Positions 12,011 to 23,679 of a stretch of 64,000 nucleotides of DNA are shown here, piece by piece (position 1 is the stretch's first letter; every line of letters begins with the position of its first letter). Position numbers and translations under genes: made by a program. Below the pieces are notes generated by a model. That model was not told where the DNA came from, did not search any database, and was given only the letters and a program-made list of their open reading frames with translations. The DNA comes from Peromyscus leucopus (Eukaryota > Chordata > Mammalia > Rodentia > Cricetidae), in the NCBI RefSeq assembly GCF_004664715.2, contig NC_051069.1, positions 71,074,647 through 71,138,646 on the forward strand. The letters are read 5' to 3'.

Positions 12011-13074
12011 GTTTTGTGTATAGTTTGTCTGCTTGATGGTTATTTAATGATGGGATACTTGATTTTAGTTAATACTCAGGTTCATACTGAGCAGAATATA
12101 ATCAGGTAATGTCCTAGGATCAAGCAGGGCCAGATAGCATGAGCAAAGAGCTTTGTTTTACTTTCTATAGAGTCATAATTACTTGTCACAGTATAATGTT
12201 GTCCTCGATGCCAGGTCCCTTATTTTTAGGATGTGATATTTTTAGGATGGGCTACAGGGTCCATGTAATACAAACACATTGGGTCTTACAGATAGCTCAC
12301 AGATCCAAGTATCAGACCTACTTGTTTTTCTCATTTTTTCACTTGTTTCTCAAAATTTAAAGCCTTGGAATTTACTCAATATATGTGTCTAGGTTATAAA
12401 CCAAATGGGTATATTTTGCCTTAGTTACTCAAAAAGGCCTTTCAAACATTTCATCTTTAATTATAAGAAATGCATAGTGGAGCAACATGTTTTATCCTAA
12501 AACAAGCATGTGTTCTTCTCATGTACTCAAACTCTGAGACTTATTTCCTACTTTCTGGAACACTCATGTTTTTCTAGAGCCTTCAGAATACATGCTTTTT
12601 ACCATCAGAATACCATCAGTATAATACATCACTATGGTGTCCTGTGGAATTATTTGAAGATTGCAATTCTTGTAAACTAGTGGCTAAGAGACAACAGACT
12701 GACAGAGATTTAAACAGTAGAGAAAAAAGTATGCTCTTGTTAACTAACTGCTTCACTTTCCCTGTGTATTAGAATCACCATGTGCCTACAAAGTGTAAGT
12801 TAGTGTTGCCCCTTCCAGGAAAGGCTACCTCTGCACAATAACACTATGTAACCCAATGCACCTAGATTAAGTTAAGCATCCACTGCTGCTCTAAGAACTT
12901 TCCATCTTTTATGTAGCTCACGTAGACAAGTAATTTGGCATGTGGTAGGACTTTCTGCCCTCCATATTCCAAGCCTTTACTGTGTCAATGTGCCCCATGA
13001 ATCCCCCAGATGAACATGCATCATGAAGCACTTTGTGAAGAGTGAGTTTTAAGGAAGAACTCTCTAACCCATAG
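12011..13074. other. Unique noncoding sequence
   Basis: Nothing recognised. A 73-codon frame at 12139-12360 has a hydrophobic C-terminal part but no start context, homology or splice structure that I can point to. Confidence 0.5.
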
Positions 13075-13590
13075 TGTTGTGGAATATTTAACTATGTCAA
13101 GATGTGTTACATTTGTTTGTGCTGCATTTGTTTAATTATGAAAACGTGTTACATTTGTTTCACCTTGCCTGCCTATGGCACCTGATTGGTCTAGTAAAAA
13201 ACTGAACGGCCAATAGCTAGGCAGACAAAAGCTAGGCAGGGCTGGAAGACAGGGAGGATAAATAGGAGGAATCTAGGAAAAGGCAAGAGGAATGAGAGAA
13301 AAAGGAAAGAGGGGAGAACAAGGGAGATAGAAAGGGACACACCAGGGCCAAGAAGCCAGCAGCCACCAGGCAGCCAGACATGAGAGGCAGTGAAAGTATG
13401 ATACACAGAAGGAAAGAAAGGTAAAAATCCCTGAAGCAATAGATAGGTAAAGAGAAGCAGGTGAATTTAAGTTAAAAGAGCTAGTCAGAAATGAGCCCAA
13501 GCTAGGCTGAGCATTCATAACTAATAAGAAATCATCATGTCATAATTTGGGAGCTTGTTGGTGGCCCAAAATAAAAAGCCTGGTATGCCC
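13075..13590 (+). mobile_element. ERV LTR, plus strand
   Basis: Begins TGTTGTGGAATATTTAAC. Carries the 'acctgattggtctagtaaa' CCAAT-like region, 'ggataaataggagg' as a probable TATA region, a long purine-rich tract (13250-13350) and an A-rich polyadenylation region ('aaaataaaaagcc' at about 13568). This resembles a common murid/cricetid LTR family. The 3' boundary is not precise. The minus frames here read the purine tract in reverse. Confidence 0.75.
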
Positions 13591-14284
13591 ATAGGATCAC
13601 AAAGGACATTGCTGCTTCTGCGATGATTAAAAACCTGCACAATTAGCTAGATTCTCAGTGGCCGCTGAGACAGATCCTTGTCAACAAAATGCACACTCAG
13701 CACCGACTTCTGGTCTGTTCTTCTGTAATACACTTTTAATTCAGGGGCTCAGTGAGCTCATCGCATCAGCAGACCTCAGCTCATCCTCACTTCATAGGCA
13801 TTTGGGAAAAGATTGTTTCTAGCTCTTTAGGTTCCTGAAATAAAGGAAGTTTCAATAGGAAAAGAAAGGTTGATTTGAGTGTTGAGCTAGGGTTTTCTTT
13901 GTTTCATAGTTAGCTAAAATATATTGTTGATAATTCCGACCTCTATATCAGTCTTCCTAAGAGGTTCCATTATATATCAAAGAAAGAGAAGCTTCGATTA
14001 TAACTTTGGATACATAGAGGTCATTTAAAAATAACATTTACAGAATTGTAAACTGAACTAAGAGTTATATAACCTTTTTTACCTTGTGAAATTTAGTCAG
14101 GATAGTAGTTCTTTTCTATACTATCGACGAGGTCTTTATTTTGAAATTCTCAGCATCATTCTCTACCTGGATTACATTCATTCCATAATAAAGTTTATTT
14201 GTAGCATTTAACTTTTCAGTGGCTAGTAAATTAAATTTATAGCATATACCCATCAATGCTTTTATATTATCATTATGAATTATA
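13591..14284. other. Unique noncoding sequence downstream of LTR
   Basis: No gene recognised. The first 150 bases may still be LTR or retroviral leader, but I cannot confirm a primer-binding site. Confidence 0.4.
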
Positions 14285-14440
14285 GCATTGTGATGCTTAT
14301 TGAGTACCTTATTAGGTATCTGACACTAAGCTCAGCATTTTTACTGTCTTAACTTAATGTGCTTAACACTTGTAGTATGTAGTTACCTTCACAGTTGGTT
14401 TGCATGTGGGGAAACTGTGACACAAAGTCTATATAGTGAG
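14285..14440 (-). mobile_element. MIR SINE relic, antisense
   Basis: Text such as 'tgagtaccttattaggtatc', 'acactaagctcagca' and 'tggggaaactgtgacacaaag' follows the order of the MIR consensus in reverse. It is an ancient mammal-wide element. Confidence 0.6.
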
Positions 14441-15297
14441 TGCTAGTTTAAGATCGGAAACAGCCAAGCTAAGATTTGGTTCAGGTGGGAGACTCTCTAA
14501 CGTAGCCTCATTCCTGGCATCACCATTTTACTACGACTCCAAAGTCCCCTTCATTTTATGTCATTTTTTTCTCCTTTTGAACTTACTGACTAAAGAATTA
14601 AAATGTAGAGAAAGGTCCACACAAAATTGAAGCACCAGTTAAAATTAAATAACCATCTGAAATCTCATAGCGTTCAGATAAGGTCATGCTTTTCTTTAAC
14701 TACAAAAATGAAAATGCTGTAAACATTTTAAGCTTACCAATAGTACTACATTTTAATGAGCAATCTGAATCTAAACCAATTCTATTGTTAATAAACAATG
14801 ATAAGGAAATATCTAAGTGTCCCTGGGATAGCGTAGTTCCATAATTAGGTTAGCTTAGGCTACTGTGAAATATAAATTATATATTCTAGAGTTATAGTAA
14901 ATATTTTCATTAGCTCTGTAATCTTTACAGAGCTCATTATTATTGCCACTGTGAATGTCCTAAAAGAATATTTACTATTAAATTATCAATCAGAAATATA
15001 TCTGTAGATAAATATTCATCCAAAAAGATACAGTGTAACATTTCACCATTTCACCTTGCATACATAGCACTGAAATTGATGTCTCTGGTGTAATTGAAGC
15101 TTGTGGAGAACAGTGAATGTACACGATGATTTCTATCTTAAGTCTCTTTTCTTTTGGCTACTTTAAAGGTCATATACATGAAACCCTTCTCATGAGTTTT
15201 ACATATCATAGTCTGATTTTTTATCACATGACTTTATTCTTAATAATATGTGATGTGTTGTATCCTCTTGGCATTTAAACTTTTCTTAATGATGATG
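14441..15297. other. Unique AT-rich noncoding sequence
   Basis: No recognised gene or repeat. The 64-codon frame at 14436-14630 overlaps the MIR edge and is probably chance. Confidence 0.5.
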
Positions 15298-15520
15298 GTT
15301 TGGCGGGATAGTTGAGTGGATAAAAGCTTGCCAGTGAGCCAAATGACCTAAGTTTAATCCTTGGGATACACACATGCAAAGAGGAAACCAACTCTCACAA
15401 GTTTTCCACTGACCTATGCTTGTACATTTTGATACTCTTACACACACATACACATAGACATGCAAACATGTACATGTGCAATAAATAAATGAATGAATAA
15501 ATAAATAAAATTGAAATAAA
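15298..15520 (+). mobile_element. B3/B2-type SINE
   Basis: Degenerate tRNA-like head ('gatagttgagtggataaaag'), middle 'ccactgacctatgcttgtac', then CA-rich and (AAAT)n-like tail (about 15480-15515). Confidence 0.7.
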
Positions 15521-15886
15521 TAATTAAAATAACTAACAAAGAGGAACTCAGATTGTCAATGTGCTTTTTCCTCCCAACCTATAAAGCCTGACTCCTCGAA
15601 AACAGAGAAATGCTCTACCCTGTCCTCTTCCACTGTGGAAGTGGGACACATAGAAGACCCTTAAGTTCTCATCTACTTCAAAGTTCGCTCATCACCTTTT
15701 AAATCTACTTTGTATGTCTGTCTACCTGTCTTCTATCATGTCAGGACTTACAAAACCATTTTATTACTTTCCTTACTCCCCTATTGTACATTCATTCTTT
15801 CTGACAGTTCAACTTCTTCCATTTTAGCACCCTGTCATGCATTTAAAACTTCTGACTGCTACAGAAAGTCACAGTACCTATTTTAT

Positions 15887-16120
15887 AAAAATTATTTTCG
15901 CCGGGCGGTGGTGGCGGCGCACGCCTTTAATCCCAGCACTCGGGAGGCAGAGCCAGGCGGATCTCTGTGAGTTCGAGGCCAGCCTGGGCTACCAAGTGAG
16001 TCCCAGGAAAGGCGCAAAGCTACACAGGGAAACCCTGTCTCAAAAAACAAAAACAAAAACAAAACAAACAAAAAAAAAAACAAGCAACAACAAAAAAAAA
16101 ACAACAAAAAAATTATTTTC
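15887..16120 (+). mobile_element. Young B1 SINE with perfect target duplication
   Basis: The body begins at 15900 (gccgggcggtggtggcggcg) and ends in a (CAAAA)n-type tail. The 13-bp flanks aaaaattattttc at 15887-15899 and 16108-16120 are identical. Frames here, including the 147-codon plus frame from 15837, are read-through of B1 and the adjoining LTR. Confidence 0.97.
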
Positions 16121-16157
16121 ACAGTTTTTCTCAGGACTAACATCTTGTACTCTGTTC

Positions 16158-16511
16158 TGTGGCGAGCTCCTCGGCCAGCGAGGAAGAACGACCACCACTC
16201 GAGGATTCTTCTCAGATCACACTTTATTGGAGCACCTCTTGGTTAAGGGAGAGCGGGAGGTGAGGGGCCCCGAGGACTAAACTGCAGCTGCTTATATAGG
16301 GAATCAGGCAAACGTGCCGTACTGTGATTGGGTCCCGCCAGAATGCAAGCACGAGGAGCCACGGGATAGGCTGAGGATATAAGGTTGATTACCATACCCG
16401 TGCATGCACAGGTCACAGGACACGGAGTCCCGAAAGCATAGCCATATATGGAGTTGTTTACAACTAGGCTACCAGGAGGCCAGCGCCATCTTTGAATGGT
16501 GGCTCCCTACA
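16158..16511 (-). mobile_element. Solo ERVK/IAP-like LTR with perfect 6-bp TSD
   Basis: In sense orientation the 354-bp LTR runs TGTAGGGAGCC to GCTCGCCACA. It carries a TATA box (cctatataag, reverse of 16290-16299) and AATAAA (reverse of 16223-16228) in the U3-R order expected of IAP-type LTRs. The flanks ctgttc at 16152-16157 and 16512-16517 are identical, as expected for 6-bp duplications of class II ERVs. No internal region adjoins, so it is a solo LTR. CpG content remains relatively high (for example near 16160-16200), suggesting it is young. Confidence 0.93.
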
Positions 16512-16608
16512 CTGTTCAGCATCTACCTTAGAAATAATAAGCCTTAGAAGCTGTGCACTAAATATGCCAATATGATGGAAATAGAATCTCACTCATTTTC
16601 TTTTGTAG

Positions 16609-16740
16609 TTCCAGGTGCAGCATTATGTCTCTCAGAGTCTCGTGACCCTAGGAAGTTGCAGCTTGTTGAGGAAGTCTATTATATTGCTACTACTCTCTGA
16701 AGTGAACAGCTTTGTGGATGACCTGGGAGCCATCAATCAG
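16609..16740 (+). CDS. Candidate internal coding exon, 44 codons
   Basis: A pyrimidine-rich acceptor (ttttcttttgtag, ending at 16608) precedes 132 bases that stay open in one frame, and CAG|GTACAT provides a donor at 16741. The exon is phase 0 at both ends. The peptide begins FQVQHYVSQS, has a leucine-rich middle (IILLLLSEV) and ends DDLGAINQ. I do not recognise the gene. Caution: another frame on this strand also reads about 29 codons to a stop, and the minus strand offers a 33-codon ATG frame, so openness alone is weak evidence. The donor lacks G at +5. Confidence 0.3.
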
Positions 16741-18227
16741 GTACATGTAACTTGAAGCTGTAACTCATTAACTTGAGTTCAACACAACTATCAGCTTTTG
16801 GCTTTGTTCTCTCTCTCTTCTTCTCCCTGTATTGATTTATTGACTTGGTACTATTTCACTTGTTGCATTATCTCTAATACATGTGAATATTCCTGCCTAC
16901 TGAAATTACACAAGGGTACTTCAGCCAGTAGAGGTTTTGTTATTGTTGTTGTTTAATAAATCCATTTTGTCCTCCTTACTGACACACATGTACCAATGTT
17001 CTATTGTTCTTAGCAGAGGAATGTTTAGATGAACAGACTTAAATATTCCCAGTGGTAAAATAAAGTGAAATAGTTAGGGGAAAATAAGGTGGACCTGAGG
17101 ATACTGAATAGAGAATGGTTCTTCTACCGTATTGCCTGAGAGAATTTTCCAGTTGAATTTTAAATATCCTGTTGCCAAGTCACACACAATTCAATTAAAC
17201 AGAGGTCTCTGAAGGAGGATAGTTGGCACCAATATTGCAAAAGCATGCCTGGTATTTCCACAGTGCAGCCTAGACTTAACGCCAGTGCCTCCAGCCCTTT
17301 CATTTGTACAAAGTGTTACATGTTACCTCTGTCAAACATGTGGAAGGAATAGAAGCCATTCCCAGATTCTGATGTTGATCATTGATATTGCATGTGTTTA
17401 CCCTATGTTATTTACCATCTCTATTGTAGAAATCAGGAACACAGTTAAAAAGAAATCAGAAGGAAGTTGGCAAATTTATGTAAAAGTAATGTAAATTTAA
17501 TAATTCAAATATACCTTGGAGTTTAAAGTGCTTTTGGGTTACCTATTTTCCTCTGACTTCTCTATGTTTAATGGGATGATCTTAAAACTATTCTTCTAGT
17601 CTTGTTCAGTGGATGACACAGCATATCATCTAGTAAGCATTGTTTAGGTGATTCTGAGAGATAAATTTATAAAGTTACTGTCACAAATCTAAAAGAGAAA
17701 TAAATAAGTCAAGCTGATTACTGTAAAAATAACAAAATGTTGAAATAAATGCATGGTGCTCTTTGTAGAAGTTCCAAGGTCAAAGAACTAGTCACAGGAG
17801 TTTACAAGCTCCCAAAGCACTTCTTGTAAAAGGAACAACTTAAAAAAAAAAAAAAACAAAAAAAACAGATTTGAGTGGAATCAGCAGAGAGTAGCAGAAT
17901 GCAAAGGAACTAGACTGTTACTTGTAAGAAGAGGTTTCCCAGGGTTTCTGAGGAAACAAGATGGGTTTGGCATTTAACAGGGAACACTGTGGGAAATAAG
18001 TTTAATTGAATTGAATTATTTATCTGGAGCATAATAACAAGTTGAGAAGTCAAAATTTCATCTTTGTAGTTTAGTTTAATTTTGAAGTAGCATCATAGAT
18101 ATGGAACCAAACCTTAAGGTACCCAGCCTTAAGTCAGTAAGACACTTGACCATGACTTCAGAAGGACATCTGCAAAAGCCATAATTTACACTTAAGTGTT
18201 CTATTATGCTACTTTAAGAAAACAAAA
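16741..18227. other. Unique noncoding sequence
   Basis: No repeat recognised except an A-run near 17838-17870. A 69-codon frame at 17285-17494 shows no domain. Confidence 0.5.
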
Positions 18228-18420
18228 AGGGGGTTGGAGAGATGGGTTAATAGTTAAGACCACGTACTGTTCTTGCAGAGGACCCAGGTCCAAGTTCAAG
18301 CATCCATATCTGGCATCTCATAGCTGCCAGTTCCAGCAATTTCAGTGGCCTCTTCTGGCCTCGAGGGGTATTGGATTGCACTTGGTACACATAAACTCAT
18401 GTGGTTTAAAACACATATGA
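18228..18420 (+). mobile_element. B2 SINE
   Basis: The head 'gggggttggagagatgggtt' and 'gcagaggacccaggt' plus 'ggcctcttctggcctc' identify B2. It ends in a purine-rich tail. Confidence 0.9.
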
Positions 18421-18519
18421 AGGAGGGAGGGAAAGAAGGCTGAAGGGAAGAAAGTGAATTTAAATAATAGAAGAAGAAAAAAACAAAATAAGACTGCAAA
18501 CAATAATGAATTGTTTGCA

Positions 18520-18620
18520 GGCATTTGTGGTAAATGCTTCACTTGTGCTGTCCTAATCAATCCTTTTGACAACCCTTCCAAATATTAGTATTGATCAAAG
18601 ACAAAGAAACTATAAGTCAG
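18520..18620 (-). mobile_element. Possible MIR relic, antisense
   Basis: 'ctaatcaatccttttgacaa' followed by 'gacaaagaaactataagtc' parallels the MIR segment that encodes the 'tgaggaaactgaggc' signature. It is very diverged. Confidence 0.35.
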
Positions 18621-19608
18621 CATTTCTAATGGCAAATAGCAGAATGCAGTGCAGCCAATTTAAACAAAGGAATTAATGAGCAGCTATGGATATTTGGAAG
18701 TGGGCTGAAGTATGAGACTCTGGGCTGTACTTTCATGAATTAAACCTTTACCATACTGCAGAATTAGACTATCAAGGGCATGGGTGACTATTTTTGCTGT
18801 CATGACCAGGAAACTGTGTACTGAATCCATCAGTGCTGGATCTTCTTTGGGGTTCAGAATGTTATGTGTCAGCATAGTATACAGAAGCAGACCATGTGAG
18901 CCTTATGTAAGATCTAGCTCACTATATAACTTACTTTCAATTGAACAGTTTCTTTTAATACAAGTAATAACATAAACAAAAAAGATAAAAGATATTGTTA
19001 TGTGCATTCTTCACTTATTTTAAACTGTGAAAAGGAGATAAAGCAATGAATGATAACTTTAGATCATGGGGTCCATCACATCTAGGGCTCAGAGAGTCAG
19101 TGCCATACTCTTAGAGAATGAACAGTAATAATACACAGTTGAAAAGCTTACATATGGGAAGCCAGTTGGAATGCAAAGGGACATTGAAGATCTCAGATAC
19201 ACGAAGTCACTTGTTCCCAGCCCTGAATTCATTGTATATACCAACAGATTCTAAAGGAAAGTTAATGTGGAGAGATTAAAACTAACAAAAACAAAAACAA
19301 TAAATGCCCAATTAAGAGATGTAGAAATGTCACTGAAATAGGCTACTGTGGAAAAATGCTTTTGTGTGGACAGAGAAATTGTGTTTGGATGTGCTGAACT
19401 TGAGGAAGCATTGAAGTAACATAAATGTAGGAGACAATCTTTCCAAAGGTCTTAACTGATTTGCAGTTGGATACCTGTCTGCTAGACAACACTGGAAAAA
19501 TAAAGTAACATTTATTAATGTCTTCTCTCCAGACATGTTAAAAAAAAGGATGTATAACCTTTAACCTTTACGAAAGAAAAATGAGTTAGAAGAAATAAAA
19601 CCCAAAAT
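18621..19608. other. Unique noncoding sequence
   Basis: No repeat family or exon recognised. Overlapping opposite-strand frames at 18684-18975 cancel each other as evidence. Confidence 0.45.
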
Positions 19609-19815
19609 GGGGCTGGAAAGAGGGCTTAGTGGCTAAAAGCACCATGTGCTCTTCCAGGGGACCCTGGTTCAGTTCCTAGTACCTATAAGGCAGCTCACAT
19701 CAGGCAGAAAATCTGAAGTTATGCAACATCCTCTTCTGCTGTTTTAGGGCACTGTACATACATGATGTAAAAGCATACATGCTAAATGTCCATACACATA
19801 AAACAAAATGAAAAA
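19609..19815 (+). mobile_element. B2 SINE
   Basis: 'ggggctggaaagagggctta', 'gtgctcttccaggggac' and an A-rich tail mark B2. Confidence 0.9.
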
Positions 19816-20022
19816 AAGTGATGGAAGATAATGACATTGGTAGTTATTATAAATGTGTTACGATAGTTTAACAACTTCTATTTCAAATCTATTAAATATC
19901 TTGAAGAATATGAGAATAGCAATAAGAAAATGGGAGATTTCAAAAATAATATTGATAGCAGTATATCTATGAATAAAGTAATCAAAGCCTAAGTAAATAT
20001 AAAAATGAAAGGAATCCTTACC

Positions 20023-20068
20023 AGTAAGCTCCATAAGTTATATTAAGTAAGCTCCATAAGTTATATTA
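20023..20068 (+). repeat. Perfect 23-bp tandem duplication
   Basis: The unit starting agtaagctccataag and ending ttatatta occurs twice head to tail (20023-20045, 20046-20068) without mismatch, in otherwise unique AT-rich sequence. Confidence 0.98.
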
Positions 20069-20220
20069 AGTACATATTCCTTAGTTGCTAATTTCCTAAA
20101 TGAACTGAAGAAGAAGTAGAAGGTAAAGTTATCTTCTGTTAACTAGAGAAGTTACATTTACAATTGTAATCAATTTCTCAAGTAAAAGTTCAGGATCAAA
20201 TGATACTATGCTTGCACAAA

Positions 20221-20436
20221 CTCTAGAACATTGTTACTCAACCTGTGGGTCATGACCCCATTGGGATTGCATATCAGATATTCTGCATATTAGATATTTA
20301 CATTACTGTTTATAACTAGAAAAATTATGATTTTGAAGTAGCAATGAAATAATTTTATAATTAGGGTTCACCACAACATGAGGAACTGTATTAAAGAGTC
20401 ATAGCACAAGGAAGGTTGAGAACTACTGCTCTAGAG
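20221..20436 (+). mobile_element. URR1-type hAT DNA transposon with TSD
   Basis: The 200-bp element (20229-20428) has terminal inverted repeats: 'gttactcaacctgtggg' at the left and 'aaggttgagaactactg' at the right. Flanks ctctagaa (20221-20228) and ctctagag (20429-20436) form an 8-bp duplication with one mismatch, as hAT elements give. It is non-autonomous, with no transposase, and matches the rodent URR1 family. Confidence 0.93.
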
Positions 20437-20867
20437 GATAAAAAACTTGTCTGAACTCAATTTAGAAGCCCACTGTTACCTATCAAAACTAGAAAAAAAA
20501 AAAAACCACTAACAACAAATACCAAAGCCTTATGTTGATACCTCTCATGATATTCTCATAGAATGAGAAGCTACACTAAATATTAGGAAATGGAATCAAG
20601 CAATGTATGAAAATAATAATACTAAGTAACCAAGCAGAATCGACCCCAGGAATAAAACAATGTAATCACCATATTTTAAAAAGTTATAACAAATTCTATT
20701 TCTGAGTATGTGGAAAAGACTATTGGCAAAATTTATCCTTCATGCATGATAAAAAAAGTTGAAGAATATTGTCTGTATATGTTAAGATTTGTCTTGTGAA
20801 AAAATTACAGTTACCATTCCCCATGGTAAAAAGTGAATGATTATTTTCCCAGGCTGGAAACATGGAA

Positions 20868-21110
20868 CTTTTTTTTTTTTAGTTTTTGTGAGATTAATGT
20901 AATTGCAACATTTCTTCTTTTCATATCCTCCCTCCAAACCCTCTCATATACCCTTGCTCTCCTTCATATTAATGGCCTCTTTTTTCACTAATTCTTATTG
21001 CATGTATATGCATTCATATGCTTACATGTATACATATGTATATATTATAAACATAACCTGTTCTTTTAGTATGCTGCTTCTATGGTTATAATTAGCCCTG
21101 AAAATATAGA
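20868..21110 (-). mobile_element. L1 3'-end fragment, antisense
   Basis: Starts with a poly-T run (reverse of the L1 poly-A), then a pyrimidine-rich block and 'ggcctcttttttcactaatt'-type text typical of rodent L1 3' UTR in reverse. Confidence 0.7.
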
Positions 21111-21635
21111 ATATTTTTTTTTATCATTTCCATTTAGCAAGTTGGGCTGCTGTACTTCTGGAATAATATGGCTACAATATCATTTATAGTCAACATGGCC
21201 ATGAAGATAAAAAATCCAAAATCGTTTTCTATGGCTAACAGTCTGTTAATAATTCCTCATACATGCAGCCAATTGATTTTATACTTTGAGACAATTTCAT
21301 TGGGAAAGATTGGAACAGTGCTCAGTATGATAATGGGGAAAATATTTGAATAGATCATTTATAAAAGTTGCTATATTAGTGATCAGAAAGAACATGAATA
21401 ATTCACACGAACAGGAAGATACACTGGATAGAATTTTTAAATCTAAAAAGACTAACAATATTATATATTGAAATGTGGTTATCAACCTGAATTTATAAAT
21501 TGTTATTGGGAATGTAACAAAGGCACACAGTCTCTCAGAAAGTTAAGCATTCTCTTAAACCACCATTTGGCCTCACAATTCAATAATTATGTTTACATTT
21601 AAAAATCTTATACGTGAATGTTAATTGTATCTTTG
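21111..21635. other. Unique or very old noncoding sequence
   Basis: 21480-21620 loosely resembles a decayed L1 tail, but not enough to call. No gene recognised. Confidence 0.4.
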
Positions 21636-21915
21636 TAATAGTTTAGATGGTAAACATCCCCCATAGGCTCCAGTATGAATGAACAATTTTAGTCACCAAT
21701 TGGTGGTGCTGTGTGGGTAGGTTTGGGTAGTGTGCCCTTGCTGGAGGAAGTATGTCACCTGGGCAGTCTTGGAGAGTTTAAAGCCTCACACCTCTAGTTT
21801 GATCTTCTTTGTGCTTACATTTGAAGATGTGAGCTCTCAGCTACGTGATCTTGCCTGCTTGTTGCCATGCCTCTTTACAATGATGGGCCCTATCCCTTTG
21901 TTCATAGATTATGAA
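21636..21915 (+). mobile_element. Rodent interspersed repeat (family unassigned)
   Basis: 'cccccataggctccagtatg', 'ggtggtgctgtgtgggtagg', 'ctggaggaagtatgtcac' and 'gatgtgagctctcagcta' follow the order of a very abundant rodent repeat that ends in a TTGGTCATGG...CACAGCAA tail. The tail is missing here. Confidence 0.75.
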
Positions 21916-23340
21916 AGAATTATATTGAGTGAAAAGGGAGGAGGAAATATCCAAGGAAGAAAAATACTTACATGTGTCAGCTGCAAAATTATAGATACAA
22001 AACCATTGTACATGTCTCATACTCTTCCAGTGTACACATGATTAAAAACTGTCTTTAAAATTTTGTAGAATCTGAATACACGAGAAATATTACTGTTTAA
22101 ATTTGCATGTTTTATGAGTGAACACCCATGACTTTGCCTTATAAATATTTGATACTGAAGAGAAAAATTCTCCTTGCATATCAGAAGTATATTGATTGAA
22201 GATGAAAATCCAAATTTAATTGCGTTTTTCCAGAAATGTTTTTCTTCTTAGATCCAGTTCACACTGCCTTCTACTCAGCATGTTTTTGGGAACAGTAGCC
22301 AAACTATTAAAATGAAAAGTACATTTGGAACATTGATAAGGATGGATGAGATCTGAATTCTGAATAGCATATTCATATTCATATTAAATAGTTCAGAGAC
22401 CTAGTGTTTACAAAGTACATAAAATTTTTACACGATGACAGATTTAAAATTCAGAATAAAAACATAGTAGGAAACAATCTCAAAAGCTATGTGCTGTTTA
22501 TTCCTTTTAGATATCTGTTTTCTTGTTAATTTAAATAAAGGCTAAGCAATTCATTAATAAAAGCAGTCATGCAGTATTCTGAATATGGCATGTTCATATA
22601 TACATAGGTATACCAAATATAAAACTAACTAATTTTCTACATCAGGGTAAACTATATCAACAAAATAAGTATTTTTAATATGAGACACTGAGAAAAAATA
22701 ATCATAGCTATAAATCTGAGCAAGGAACAGCTGGCCTATTTCATATGAGAGAGAAACTGTACTCTTCCAAAATTATTACTCTTTAAATGATATTGCAGAT
22801 CGAAGAGCCTTGGTTTAGTCAGCCATCAGTCAATCTATCATGTAGAGCAGAATTTGTATCAATGTGCTCAAGTAGACAAAATAAGGATTAGAGGGACTTG
22901 GCATGAGCTTTTCTGTTTTCATTTTGTTTTATTTAAAAGGACCTGTGAGAAATTCCTGATAACAAGTCCTGATTTATCACACATGTGCATTTTTCCCTTT
23001 CCAGTATTCCTTGTGTATGGGTAGAGAACAAGGTTCAAGATTTCTCAAAATTCAGAATTAACATAAAAACCTCTCCATTTCCTGAAAGACTTTTTAAAAC
23101 TCTTTTTCATTGACAAAAAGGTTCATCTGTCAGTTCAATGATCAAAGGAGTTGAAAGTTCTCTGGATTGTTCAGTGCTTACAGACTAGATTTTACTTTAT
23201 TTTTCTATTTTTTTTTCCAGAATTTTATATGTGAGTACTGTATTTACATAATTTTCATGCTACTGCATCTTATTCTAACTCCTCCGTGTCACACTGCTGT
23301 GTCTCTAATCCATGACCACCTCTACATTTTAAATTTTTAG
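21916..23340. other. Unique AT-rich noncoding sequence
   Basis: No exon or repeat recognised. The acceptor-like pyrimidine run at 23190-23220 is followed only 10 bases later by a donor-like GTGAGT, which is not a credible exon. Confidence 0.5.
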
Positions 23341-23409
23341 TATTATTATCATCATTATTATTATTTGTGTGCATGTGTGAGTGAGTGAGTGAGTGCGTGC
23401 GTGCGTGCA

Positions 23410-23441
<32 letters not shown>

Positions 23442-23445
23442 TGTG
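23338..23445 (+). repeat. Compound (ATT)n, (GTGA)n, (GTGC)n repeat
   Basis: TTA/ATT units (to about 23365) lead into (GTGA) units and then a long (GTGC) run with one GCAT interruption. The 81-codon minus frame over it (repeated THAR) is translated microsatellite. Confidence 0.95.
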
Positions 23446-23679
23446 AAGCAGCAATGGATTTCTGGATTTCTCTGATGATAACCAGCTACTACTACAGAAT
23501 GAAGCTTTTTCAACCTGGGGGGTTTTGAAGGAAGAGCTAAGGAAGTGCTTGGTATCTGGTAAATATGGTAGGCTAGGTTATGGTTTGCTTCTTCAGTGTC
23601 TCTCACAAAACTGACAGTTTGCTCCTAATTGTGATGCTATTGAAACAATGAGCCTTGAGGGGCAATTGACTCTTTAGGG

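Noticed and set aside
15837..16280. 147-codon plus frame
   Set aside because: Runs through a B1, its A-rich tail and a reverse LTR; no gene content.
10386..19815. tRNA genes suggested by Pol III boxes
   Set aside because: The boxes belong to B2-type SINE heads, which lack a full cloverleaf and have SINE bodies and A-rich tails.
23221..23230. Possible 10-bp microexon between a pyrimidine-rich acceptor and GTGAGT
   Set aside because: Too short and unsupported; splice-like strings arise by chance in T-rich DNA.
23361..23606. Minus-strand frame with repeated THAR
   Set aside because: Translation of the (GTGC)n/(GTGA)n microsatellite in reverse.
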